Below, one piece after another: positions 6,323 through 12,977 of a stretch of DNA of 41,258 nucleotides. The notes beneath the pieces were generated by a model, which did no database searches, had not been told where the DNA came from, and worked only from the letters and a program-made list of their open reading frames with translations. Made by a program: the position numbers and the translations under genes. Position 1 is the first letter of the stretch. Every line of letters starts with the position of its first letter. The DNA comes from an uncultured Candidatus Saccharibacteria bacterium (lineage in GTDB: Bacteria; Patescibacteriota; Saccharimonadia; Saccharimonadales; Saccharimonadaceae), in contig CALICZ010000127.1 of NCBI GenBank assembly GCA_938049075.1, positions 1 to 41,258 on the forward strand, in the 5' to 3' direction.

Positions 6323-7681
6323 ATGACTAGAAAAGAAAAGAACCCCAACAATAGGATTGGTGATGCCTACATATCGGGGTATTATGGCAACAGCCTTATT
6401 GGGGTTGTCTATAACAATATAGCATATTCAATCATAGAGATCCAGAAAAAACAGGATGTTGACGCTGTCTACAGAACAGTAAAGCAGATTAGAGAATGGG
6501 TGTTTTGGGCCAGCGAGAAACAGATCAAGCGATGTGTTAAAACCCTAATCGATGATGGGTGGATCACAGTAGTCTACAAGAAGCACAAAAAACGATACTT
6601 TGAGCTTGGTCGACCCGTGCCGACACTACCAAAACCCAAAGACCCTGGCTACCTAGAAGCTGTCCAAAAATGCATTGAGGATGGCAAGAATAAAACAAAA
6701 ACTACTAAAGATCAAGGGACATTTTGTCCCCCAAAAAGTACCCAAAGTGAGGCTGAAAATGTTCAGAGTCAGGGGACATTTTGTCCCCCAATAATTGCTC
6801 GTCAGGGGACATTTTGTCCCCCAAACACCTCTATATATAAGATTAATAATAATAAGAAAAATATCTGTCGAGACTCTAGCGAGTCTCTCCAGATGGCGTC
6901 GCGGCGCAAGCAAGCTTGCACCACTCCGCCCCTCGCCGGCGCGCAGCAAGCTGCTTGCCTCGTGCCTCCGCCAGCAGAGCTGGCGTCCCCACAGTCCGAC
7001 CCCGCTTCGCTGGGTCTAGGCTCCAGGAACAAGTTTGTTCCTGATGCCCATAGAGGTGCTCCGCACCTCCCCCCCCAAGTTCCGCCGCCCCCCCCACAAA
7101 ACAGAGCAAAAGAGAGAAAGGCAACTCCCGGCCTGCCCGCCAGCCACCCAGACGTGAAACTTCTCGTGCCGTTACTCAAGCAAGTGCACGCCAAGATCAC
7201 GCCAAATGACCCACGGCGTGATTGGACTAAGAACGCTAACGTGATGTTAGGCCATATGAAGCGCTCAGAGGCCGCGTATGCGTTCAAAACCCCCCAAGAG
7301 GCTGCATCATACCTCCAGATGGTTTTGACGTTTCCTTGGGCCGCCTACGCGGCTCTCACGGGCTTTCCATTCAAGCTCGACAGCCTACGTGGAATAATCG
7401 ACTGGAAGTCCACCAAGATGCTACGAGCTATGAACCTATTTCTCAACCGCCCTGTCGACAGTGCACCGCGTGAGATCAAGCTGCTAGAGAAAAACAAATA
7501 TCTCCAGATGGTGTGCCCTCAGTACGACATCGATTGGCCAGTGGAAGCCAAGGCTAACGTACGCAAAGACAGGGTGAGATACTTCCGTGGTATGCAAATT
7601 GATAACGAAATGGGGTTGCTATTCAATAAAGTGCGTGATATCATGGAAGAAGAATCAAAAAAGATAAAAGGAGAACAATAA
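6323..7681 (+). CDS. Replication initiator-like protein with embedded origin
   Basis: 452 residues. The N-terminal 110 or so form a winged helix (IEIQKK..., then SEKQIKRCVKTLIDDGWI), as in O-type phage initiators. A middle linker (about 130-265) carries the motif QGTFCPP three times, then a Pro/Ala-rich low-complexity stretch with poly-Pro. The C-terminal domain (about 270-452) is helical and presumably contacts the helicase. The DNA encoding the linker contains palindromic iterons, an AT-rich tract and a row of inverted repeats, so the gene probably contains the replication origin as lambda O does. It is followed without a gap by the helicase gene (TAAATG). Assignment rests on fold pattern, repeats and context. 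Confidence 0.7.
   Translation: MTRKEKNPNNRIGDAYISGYYGNSLIGVVYNNIAYSIIEIQKKQDVDAVYRTVKQIREWVFWASEKQIKRCVKTLIDDGWITVVYKKHKKRYFELGRPVPTLPKPKDPGYLEAVQKCIEDGKNKTKTTKDQGTFCPPKSTQSEAENVQSQGTFCPPIIARQGTFCPPNTSIYKINNNKKNICRDSSESLQMASRRKQACTTPPLAGAQQAACLVPPPAELASPQSDPASLGLGSRNKFVPDAHRGAPHLPPQVPPPPPQNRAKERKATPGLPASHPDVKLLVPLLKQVHAKITPNDPRRDWTKNANVMLGHMKRSEAAYAFKTPQEAASYLQMVLTFPWAAYAALTGFPFKLDSLRGIIDWKSTKMLRAMNLFLNRPVDSAPREIKLLEKNKYLQMVCPQYDIDWPVEAKANVRKDRVRYFRGMQIDNEMGLLFNKVRDIMEEESKKIKGEQ
6713..6824. repeat. Three palindromic iterons, putative initiator binding sites
   Basis: A 22-bp unit of the form CARGGGACATTTTGTCCCCC plus AA occurs at 6713-6734, 6770-6791 and 6803-6824 (intervals 57 and 33 bp). 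Copies 2 and 3 are identical and contain the perfect inverted repeat GGGGACA-TTT-TGTCCCC; copy 1 has one change. In the reading frame each encodes QGTFCPP. Lambda-type initiators bind repeated palindromes inside their own gene, so these are the likely initiator sites. Conservation of the bases around the palindrome suggests selection on the DNA as well as the peptide. Confidence 0.8.
6828..6866. other. AT-rich tract, likely origin-unwinding element
   Basis: Directly after the third iteron is a stretch almost free of G and C (TATATATAAG, then repeated ATTAATAATAATAAG-like triplets). It encodes SIYKINNNKKNI. Its place next to iterons is the usual layout of a DNA unwinding element in theta-type origins. 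Confidence 0.65.
6870..7069. repeat. Array of seven short inverted repeats inside the initiator gene
   Basis: Seven hairpin-forming inverted repeats follow one another: 6870-6887 (GAGACTC arms), 6906-6919 (GCAAGC), 6946-6958 (GCAAGC again), 6969-6985 (CGCCAGC), 6998-7016 (GACCC with an inner GC pair), 7024-7043 (CAGGAACAA, 9 bp) and 7053-7069 (GAGGTGC). Arms are 5-9 bp, spacers mostly 1-4 bases, and centres are about 25-40 bp apart. The arms differ in sequence, so these are not copies of one element. The stretch is much richer in G and C than the rest of the genome and encodes the low-complexity linker. On single-stranded DNA it would fold into a row of hairpins. Confidence 0.8.
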
Positions 7682-8536
7682 ATGGGATTTCTAAAAGAGG
7701 TACAAGCATTAAGCTCATACCATAAGGCAGCAGAGAATCAGCGTCACACATTCGGTGTTACCGACCTCTATCGTGCCGACATCAACAGCGCAAAGGGGTG
7801 TGGCCTCAATGAGTACATCGGTGGTGGCTATGGCCGCCCTGGTAATTACGAGATTGTTATTCTCTTTGGTGACACTGGTATTGGTAAGTCAACAGTGGCC
7901 CTGAACATGCTGTGCGACCCAATTCTCAAGGGTGCAAAGATTGGCATGATGATCCTTGAGGACGAGGGCGCTGATGTCTACCTCCGTATGGAGGCAGCAC
8001 TGGGTAAAACCAACTTCGCCGAGTACGTGCTCAAGCGTGGTGCTGACATTCAGATTGCCACAGATAAGGAGCTTGGCCGGGGTGAGTGGACGCTTGAGGG
8101 TGCACTGGAGTACCTGGAGTGGATGTTCCTAGAGCGTGACCGGGACGTTGTACTACTCGACCACCTCCAATTCCTCTTTGAGACGGTAAGTATCGGCCAG
8201 GAGGGTGAGTGGCGGTCACAGCAGGTGTTTATGCGTAAGTTGAACCAGCTCATCAAGGACGTCAAAAAGACTGTCATCTTGGTGTCTCACACCAACAAGG
8301 GTGACAGTAGGGGCTCAAGCCGTATCCGTGGCTCAAGCAGTATCGCAGCGGCAGCAAGTAAGATCCTCGAGGTACAAGAGAATGAAAATTCTTGTACGCC
8401 TGGTGCTATCACGATCACAATGCGCAAGTCGCGCTTTACCGCTCGCCCCAACTATGGCTACAACATGGTACTACGTAAAGGAAAGATGATCCCCGCTGCC
8501 AGTGATGTCGGAGTATCAGACCCCTTCGGCGTCTAG
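7682..8536 (+). CDS. DnaB-type replicative helicase (RecA-fold ATPase core)
   Basis: 284 residues, after AGGAGAACAATA. Walker A is GDTGIGKST (63-71) and Walker B is VVLLDHLQF with Asp160. Further on come VSHTNKG and an SRIRGSSSIAAAASKILEV stretch, typical of the DnaB C-terminal motor, where an RGS block precedes a conserved helix. The usual DnaB N-terminal domain is missing, so it is a motor-only form (about 284 against about 450 residues). It is presumably loaded at the origin by the upstream initiator. Its 3' end overlaps the primase gene by 32 bases, so helicase and primase are probably co-translated. Confidence 0.85.
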   Translation: MGFLKEVQALSSYHKAAENQRHTFGVTDLYRADINSAKGCGLNEYIGGGYGRPGNYEIVILFGDTGIGKSTVALNMLCDPILKGAKIGMMILEDEGADVYLRMEAALGKTNFAEYVLKRGADIQIATDKELGRGEWTLEGALEYLEWMFLERDRDVVLLDHLQFLFETVSIGQEGEWRSQQVFMRKLNQLIKDVKKTVILVSHTNKGDSRGSSRIRGSSSIAAAASKILEVQENENSCTPGAITITMRKSRFTARPNYGYNMVLRKGKMIPAASDVGVSDPFGV

Positions 8537-9773
8537 TATTGAGCGTTGGCTTGATGAGCACTATCTCAAGCACAGGAGGTACGGCAATACCATCGTGTCC
8601 CAGTGCCCAAACCCAGACCACGCCGACAATGAGCCAAGCGCAAAGATTTTTCTGGACAATGGGTTTGTAAGTTGCTTCGCAGGTTGTGGCAGATTCCACA
8701 TCTGCAAGTACGCGGAGGAACTACGCACAAAACACCCCGCAGGAGGCTACCAGAAGCCGTACAATCGCGATTACAAGCCAAGATGGGAAAACACCCACGA
8801 TCAGGACAAAGACGCAGCACAAAGCCCCTCAGTAGGCAATAACAACATGAACAGTGGTAAGATAGCTATCGAGCAGCAGAAAATGATGAATACGTGGAAG
8901 TCTCTCCCAGAGATTCCTGCTGATCATACGCTGCACAAAGTCTCAGCCTCCACCCTCAATGAGCTAGGGTGGCGGTATGATGCGGTACACAAGCGGTACT
9001 TTATCCCGTACTGGAATAGCGACCGTAGCAAGATCTTATTTGCCCAGTGGCGTAATCTCACTGGTAAAGTGCGCTTTAATTTCTGGCCTGGTGTCCCTAT
9101 TCGTCTATATGGACAGTGGAATATCACACCAGACACAGACAAGATTTTGATTTGTGAGGGCTCTAGTGACTTTGCCGTCCTCACAGAGCTTGGTATGCCA
9201 GTAATTGCCACACCATCGGCATCACAGGACAAGCTGATCAAGCAATTCGCAGAGTACTGCAAGGATAATGGCATCACTATCTACTTCGCTGGTGACAATG
9301 ACAGGGCTGGTGAGAAGGTGGCCGAGTCCATCAGCAAGGTTTACTATTACTCAGACCTTAGGCCTGATGACAGTGAAGGCGTCAAGGACTGGGGTGAATG
9401 GTACGAACGGGGCGACACTGAACAGGAGATGCTCGACTATTTGCTCATGAAGTTTGATCCTGAAACGTATTTTGATACCTACGAAGAGCCAAAACTTATC
9501 CAGACTATCGCACCACCCAAGCCCATTACTCCTGAAGTCCCGAAGCCACCAATCATGGAGGCTATCGAGCAGACACCAGAAGCAGAGGTGGTTGAGAAGC
9601 CAAAGCCTGTGATACCGACAGCTGATCAAAAAAGTAAGATCCTGGAATTATTCCCAGGATCTATGGAGATTAGCGTTGTCGGTGGAGGAAAGGAGCAAAA
9701 CTCCCCGACATCAAGCATTATACAGCAAAGTGGGGGTTTACAAAAGCCTTCTGGTTTGATATCATCAGGGTAA
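8505..9773 (+). CDS. DNA primase with CHC2-type zinc finger and Toprim domain
   Basis: 422 residues from the ATG at 8505 (a GTG lies one codon upstream). A zinc-binding module has C34-x4-H39 and C57-x3-C61. The middle (130-210) matches the primase N-terminal region that reshapes substrate, and a Toprim fold follows with the glutamate in ICEGSSD (E218) and DND-x-x-G (D264, D266). The C-terminal 100 residues are Pro- and Glu-rich, probably a flexible tether. It would make RNA primers at the fork beside the helicase encoded just upstream and overlapping it by 32 bases. No polymerase gene is present, so primers are presumably extended by the host replicase. Confidence 0.85.
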   Translation: MSEYQTPSASSIERWLDEHYLKHRRYGNTIVSQCPNPDHADNEPSAKIFLDNGFVSCFAGCGRFHICKYAEELRTKHPAGGYQKPYNRDYKPRWENTHDQDKDAAQSPSVGNNNMNSGKIAIEQQKMMNTWKSLPEIPADHTLHKVSASTLNELGWRYDAVHKRYFIPYWNSDRSKILFAQWRNLTGKVRFNFWPGVPIRLYGQWNITPDTDKILICEGSSDFAVLTELGMPVIATPSASQDKLIKQFAEYCKDNGITIYFAGDNDRAGEKVAESISKVYYYSDLRPDDSEGVKDWGEWYERGDTEQEMLDYLLMKFDPETYFDTYEEPKLIQTIAPPKPITPEVPKPPIMEAIEQTPEAEVVEKPKPVIPTADQKSKILELFPGSMEISVVGGGKEQNSPTSSIIQQSGGLQKPSGLISSG

Positions 9774-9797
9774 CATAAGTTAAAAGAGAGGAGCTAA

Positions 9798-10109
9798 ATG
9801 CCTAAGAGAGAAGAAATCACGGACATCATCGACAAGCAAGCGTATGATGATCCAAAATTTAAGCGAGGCTTGGTACTCAGGTTTGCCAACGCAACGCTCA
9901 AGATCACACGAGTTGATCGTAAGAATAAACGAACCTGGGCCGAACACTGGGAACTTTACCTAGCAGAGGCAGCAGTAAGCCACTACGGACACATGCTAGA
10001 ACGCCGTGAGGATGGCAAGAGCTGGTGCAAAGACTGCGATCTAGAGATCTCAGAGATGGCGACAAAAGAAGGTGAACGAAAGGCAGCAGAACGAAATGCA
10101 AGCAAGTAA
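9798..10109 (+). CDS. Hypothetical protein with a CxxC pair
   Basis: 103 residues after AGAGAGGAGCTAA. Highly charged, mainly helical, with WCKDCD near residue 75 and two His nearby (SHYGH), which could bind a metal. The last 14 codons overlap the next gene. It continues the replication operon. No known family is recognised. Confidence 0.6.
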   Translation: MPKREEITDIIDKQAYDDPKFKRGLVLRFANATLKITRVDRKNKRTWAEHWELYLAEAAVSHYGHMLERREDGKSWCKDCDLEISEMATKEGERKAAERNASK

Positions 10110-10332
10110 TCTACAATCATGGAGCTGGCAAGCCCTGTTTAGCACATTTAAAGCATATCACACTATCGCATTGAACTATCAGAAGGTGTTTGACATGGTG
10201 GCCGCTCAGCCAGAGCTTGGCTACAACGAGATGAAGCGCCTCATTATCTCTGGTGACCTAGCTATCGCTAACTCGATGGCTTGCTGGAATGAGATGGAGC
10301 GTCGCCGTAAAATGGTAGGATTTTGTGGCTAA
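10096..10332 (+). CDS. Hypothetical protein
   Basis: 78 residues from the ATG at 10096. A GTG eight codons upstream (10072), close behind an AAAGAAG, is an alternative start. Helical, with a Trp-rich N-terminus (LQSWSWQAL). It overlaps the previous gene and ends 6 bases before the promoter at 10339. No recognised family. Confidence 0.55.
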   Translation: MQASNLQSWSWQALFSTFKAYHTIALNYQKVFDMVAAQPELGYNEMKRLIISGDLAIANSMACWNEMERRRKMVGFCG

Positions 10333-10338
10333 AAGGGG

Positions 10339-10367
10339 TTGACTTTCTCAATCTCTCTCTATACAAT
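10339..10367 (+). promoter_or_regulatory. Promoter of the DUF2828 gene with a -10 palindrome
   Basis: TTGACT (10339-10344) and TACAAT (10362-10367) are 17 bp apart, with AAAAGGGG before the -35. The inverted repeat TCTCTAT-ACA-ATAGAGA (10356-10372) is centred on the -10 and is a plausible operator. The gene starts 30 bases downstream. Confidence 0.75.
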
Positions 10368-10397
10368 AGAGACATAACAGAAAAGGAGTTATACAAA

Positions 10398-11135
10398 ATG
10401 GATTTAAAAGGTACTGTGTTTGAGGATTGGTGGGAAGCACTACCGGCTCTCAAGAGCACACCGATCCTCATCAATGAGATCGTCGATGAGGCGTGGGAGA
10501 AGGACAAAGAGCTAACAATGCGCTTCCTGTTTTTTACCCGAGACATCAAGGAAGGTGTGGGGGCGCGAGAAGCGTTTCGTATCGGCTGGGGAAAGCTCTC
10601 TCAGATCGCACCAGAGTCAGCCATCAAGAACATTGAGCTTGTGCCAGAGTATGGTCGGTGGGATGATCTCTGGCATAGCGACACACACCCGTTAGTTCTC
10701 ATCAACATGGCAGAGTTTATCAGCAAGAAGCTTGAGGATGAACTAGCTGGTGGTGAGGTTTCTACCCTAGCCAAGTGGCTGCCGTCAGAAAATGCAAGCT
10801 CAGTGGAGACACGAGAAATGGCCCGCACTATGATGAGGCTTCTCCGCATGACGCCACGAGACTACCGTAAAGCTCTGTCAAAGCTACGTGCCAAGGCTGA
10901 TCTCCTGGAGTCCAAAATGTCCGCCCGCGAGTGGCACGACATAGACTACAGTGAAGTACCATCAGTAGCAATGAGCCGCTACAATAAGGCTTTCCGCAAG
11001 CACGACAAACATCGCTACTCATCATACTGGAAGAAAGCCTCCAAGTACCAGCAAAGCAGGCATAAAATGATAGAAAACTTTGAAAAAGGGGTAGACTTTA
11101 TCAAAGGAGAGCGCTATAATAGAGTAAAGGTGTAA
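10398..11135 (+). CDS. DUF2828 protein (Ro60/TROVE-like), lacking the vWA domain
   Basis: 245 residues from the ATG at 10398, which follows AAAAGGAGTTATAC; upstream codons in the same frame lie in the promoter. Diagnostic blocks of DUF2828 are seen in order: MRFLFFTRDIKEGVG, VPEYGRWDDLW, TLAKWLPSENASS, PRDYRKALSKLR, then EWHDIDYSEVPSVAMSRYNKAF and HDKHRYSSYW. DUF2828 proteins combine a Ro60-like helical-repeat domain with a C-terminal von Willebrand A domain; this one stops where the vWA would begin. Ro60-type domains bind small RNAs, so the gene may act on RNA. It has its own promoter and is followed by a promoter-driven, highly foldable non-coding region. RNA binding is an inference from the family. 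Confidence 0.85.
   Translation: MDLKGTVFEDWWEALPALKSTPILINEIVDEAWEKDKELTMRFLFFTRDIKEGVGAREAFRIGWGKLSQIAPESAIKNIELVPEYGRWDDLWHSDTHPLVLINMAEFISKKLEDELAGGEVSTLAKWLPSENASSVETREMARTMMRLLRMTPRDYRKALSKLRAKADLLESKMSAREWHDIDYSEVPSVAMSRYNKAFRKHDKHRYSSYWKKASKYQQSRHKMIENFEKGVDFIKGERYNRVKV
11092..11120 (+). promoter_or_regulatory. Promoter at the end of the DUF2828 gene
   Basis: TAGACT (11092-11097) and a perfect TATAAT (11115-11120) are 17 bp apart, with AAAAAGGGG before the -35, as in the other GGGG promoters. Its start point near 11127 is 9 bases before the end of the DUF2828 gene. It therefore drives the 400-base non-coding stretch and possibly the SSB-like gene beyond. Confidence 0.75.
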
Positions 11136-11370
11136 AAACCTTAGAGCAGATCCAGCACAGCACAATTTTGTCTCTCTCAAATATTAACCACAGCTGCTCA
11201 GAGATCATTAACAATTTAGATTTTTTAGACCCGTGCATCACTAAAGATTTACGAATCTTAATCCACGTAGTTAGTAAGCTTTTCAGTCTATTCTTTCAAG
11301 TTTACAGTTTTTCATCTTGGTTACCCTCCGGACGAAAAACCCCATTTTTTCTTCAATTCTGGGTCTAGTT
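11127..11370 (+). ncRNA. Candidate structured non-coding RNA beside the TROVE-like gene
   Basis: This non-coding stretch can fold as three domains. First, a 5' hairpin AAGGT (11127-11131) / ACCTT (11138-11142). Second, a stem GAGCAG (11144-11149) / CTGCTC (11194-11199). Third, a domain closed by TAGACCC (11226-11232) / GGGTCTA (11361-11367), containing hairpins AAGATT/AATCTT (11244-11259) and GTTTTTC/GAAAAAC (11307-11340). The last hairpin is followed by CCCCATTTTTT, a possible terminator. A strong promoter ends just upstream. It could be an RNA partner of the DUF2828 protein, as Y RNAs are for Ro60, or a long 5' leader of the SSB-like gene. No match to a known RNA family is claimed. Confidence 0.45.
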
Positions 11371-11530
11371 TATGTTAGTTTCTTAAGACGCACACAGCTC
11401 GTAAATAGTCACACTTGGCTAGTGACTGTATCAACTTGCGTAATATGTACTTAACGTATATATACCCCCTGTATATAACCAACCAGAGCGTCTTGTTTTA
11501 AGTAAGTTTATTAAAAATAAGGAGAGTAAT
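11371..11530 (+). promoter_or_regulatory. Structured leader of the SSB-like gene
   Basis: AAGACGC (11385-11391) can pair with GCGTCTT (11488-11494), enclosing a hairpin ATAGTCAC (11405-11412) / GTGACTGT (11422-11429, one wobble) and a weak TATATA/TATATA stem (11457-11477). A poor promoter (TTGCGT, 17 bp, TATATA) may lie around 11437-11464. The gene starts at 11531 after AAGGAGAGTAAT. The structure suggests translational control of the SSB-like protein. Confidence 0.4.
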
Positions 11531-12163
11531 ATGATTACAATTACTGCATCATCTTCTGGTGGTGACTATGAAGTCGCACCAGCGGGTGTATTTTTGGCTC
11601 GGTGCTACCAAATGGTAGACATCGGTACACACACATTCAACTTTATGGGTAAGGACAGAGACCTGCGCAAGGTGTACTTGTTCTGGGAGCTTCTCAAAGA
11701 CTCCAATGGCCAGCCAGTAGATGGCACACCAACAGTCATGGGTAGCTACACTTTGTCGATGAATAAGAAATCAAAGCTTCGCCCGCTTCTCGAGCAGTGG
11801 CGTGGTAAGCCTTTCACTGATCAAGAAGCTTCTCAGTTCAACCTGACGACCTTGCTCGACAAATATTGTACCGTCCAAATTGTTCACACAGAGAGTGGCG
11901 ATCGCACATACGCGAACGTCAACACTATTATGGCGACACAAGATAAAGCGCCTGGTGTCCGCCCGGTGGTAGCTTTCTCGGTGAGCGATCCAGACGGGGC
12001 TGTCCTTGGCGAACTTCCTGAATGGCTACAGAAGAAGATTGAAGCCAGCCAGGAATATCAAAAGATGATGGCCGAAGGTGAAGCACCACAAGTCGAGGCT
12101 GTGCAAGCAGCAGCAGCGCAAACTAATAATAACGACGTTAATCTGGCAGACCTGCCATTCTAG
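11531..12163 (+). CDS. Phage single-stranded DNA-binding protein
   Basis: 210 residues after AAGGAGAGTAAT. A beta-rich N-terminal domain (about 1-125) has the pattern of OB-fold phage SSB proteins (DUF669-like: a VAPAG-F-A start, a YTLS-N--SKLRPLLEQWRG block, then VQIVH). A Gln/Ala/Asn-rich linker follows, ending in NDVNLADLPF. The acidic tip finishing D-L-P-F is the classic SSB tail that recruits partner proteins. It coats single strands at the fork and in recombination. It is placed between the replication genes and the HNH/RusA recombination genes, behind a structured leader. Confidence 0.85.
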   Translation: MITITASSSGGDYEVAPAGVFLARCYQMVDIGTHTFNFMGKDRDLRKVYLFWELLKDSNGQPVDGTPTVMGSYTLSMNKKSKLRPLLEQWRGKPFTDQEASQFNLTTLLDKYCTVQIVHTESGDRTYANVNTIMATQDKAPGVRPVVAFSVSDPDGAVLGELPEWLQKKIEASQEYQKMMAEGEAPQVEAVQAAAAQTNNNDVNLADLPF

Positions 12164-12172
12164 GAGAACGCA

Positions 12173-12361
12173 ATGGGTTACTCACACATCAACAAAAAAG
12201 GTAAGCGTTACTACCTCAACGTACGGTACGTACAACTTAAAAACTCGGACAAGAAGACTCCAATTTACTTCTTCTCACGTGATCAACGCGATACTAACTG
12301 TCCTCTGCCTGAAGGCTACAAGGTATCGGAGTACCGTTTCCTAACTCTTAAGAAGGCCTAA
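12173..12361 (+). CDS. Small hypothetical protein
   Basis: 62 residues, 9 bases after the SSB-like gene, with AGGAGAACGCA as ribosome binding site. Basic and Tyr-rich (KRYYLNVRYVQL, IYFFSRDQRD), predicted beta-stranded, with a C-terminal YRFLTLKKA. No family is named; the tight coupling suggests a function with the SSB-like protein. Confidence 0.65.
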   Translation: MGYSHINKKGKRYYLNVRYVQLKNSDKKTPIYFFSRDQRDTNCPLPEGYKVSEYRFLTLKKA

Positions 12362-12363
12362 CG

Positions 12364-12672
12364 GTGGCCAGACGAGACAGCTTGGAGGGGGTAGGACATA
12401 TCCCCTCCGCCTATAGCAAGGCGAAAAAGAACGCCGCTAAAACTACAAAGGAGAGACATGGATCAGATTTCTACAAGAGAATTGGTCGCATGGGTGGTCG
12501 CACTAGGGGGCGTGGGTATTTTGGTTACCTCAAAGATACGAACCCTGAACTACTCAAAGAAATCTCAAAGCGAGCCGGTGAAAAAGGAAGACGTGCCAGC
12601 GGAGAGCTTAGAGAGTTTAAGCGAGCTATTGCCAAAAGCCTTGCCGAAGATCAAGACCGGGGTCAAGGGTAA
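12364..12672 (+). CDS. Basic Gly/Arg-rich protein with KGG-like repeats
   Basis: 102 residues, GTG start 2 bases after the previous stop. It has two adjacent motifs, FYKRIGRMGGRTRGRGYFGY and ELLKEISKRAGEKGRRAS, resembling the short KGG repeats of YciG/stress-type proteins. Highly basic, so probably DNA- or RNA-binding. Its stop codon overlaps the ATG of the HNH gene (TAATG), which indicates translational coupling. A second frame with a very good ribosome binding site lies inside it (12458-12790). Confidence 0.6.
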   Translation: MARRDSLEGVGHIPSAYSKAKKNAAKTTKERHGSDFYKRIGRMGGRTRGRGYFGYLKDTNPELLKEISKRAGEKGRRASGELREFKRAIAKSLAEDQDRGQG

Positions 12673-12790
12673 TGCTCAGATCAAAGCCCTTGCAAAAGCG
12701 CTCAAGTTTGAGGCGCTCCCCATTAAGAAAAGTGGGGCGAAAGCAGGAGCAGTGGCGCGAATTTCGAAACAAAAAGGCAGCAAGGGATAG
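12458..12790 (+). CDS. Possible overlapping gene with N-terminal membrane helix
   Basis: A +1-frame ORF of 110 residues starts ATG after a strong AAGGAGAGAC. It runs through the end of the KGG-like gene and the start of the HNH gene. Its first 30 residues contain a hydrophobic helix (LVAWVVALGGVGILV), followed by a Lys/Glu/Ser-rich tail. Since both overlapped frames look genuine, this is most likely either a truly embedded gene or a chance frame with a ribosome binding site. It is reported only because of the excellent initiation signal. Confidence 0.25.
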   Translation: MDQISTRELVAWVVALGGVGILVTSKIRTLNYSKKSQSEPVKKEDVPAESLESLSELLPKALPKIKTGVKGNAQIKALAKALKFEALPIKKSGAKAGAVARISKQKGSKG

Positions 12791-12977
12791 AGATTCAAAT
12801 GGACTTCTCTGGTGTCAATGTGAAAAGCTTGGCTTTGAGCCATGCCACAGGGCATCAGAGAACCTGGATCTCCATCATATTATCAGTAGGAACGCGAGGC
12901 CGGACTTGTATTACACAGAAAGTAATCTTGTCTGGCTCTCGCGTTCTTGTCATATGAAGGCACATAAACAACTATGA
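12672..12977 (+). CDS. HNH-type nuclease-like protein
   Basis: 101 residues. A basic N-terminal 40 residues (KRSSLRRSPLRK) is followed by a zinc/HNH core: CQCEKLG...C, then LDLHHIISRNARPDL, a second half with SNLVWLSRSCHMKAH, and the metal-binding His of the LHH motif. This resembles NinG/Rap-type and other phage HNH proteins that process recombination intermediates. It sits between the SSB-like gene and the RusA-type resolvase and overlaps both neighbours (TAATG and ATGA). A homing role is less likely given the operon position. Confidence 0.75.
   Translation: MLRSKPLQKRSSLRRSPLRKVGRKQEQWREFRNKKAARDRDSNGLLWCQCEKLGFEPCHRASENLDLHHIISRNARPDLYYTESNLVWLSRSCHMKAHKQL

Noticed and set aside
6802..7287. 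Long minus-strand frame of 161 codons over the initiator gene
   Set aside because: It arises from the GC-rich inverted-repeat stretch; the + strand gene has a clear domain order, operon position and ribosome binding site.
11345..11367. T-loop-like TTCAATT in the non-coding RNA candidate, suggesting a tRNA-like domain
   Set aside because: The flanking five-base stems do not pair and there is no acceptor stem or anticodon arm, so a tRNA-like fold is not supported.
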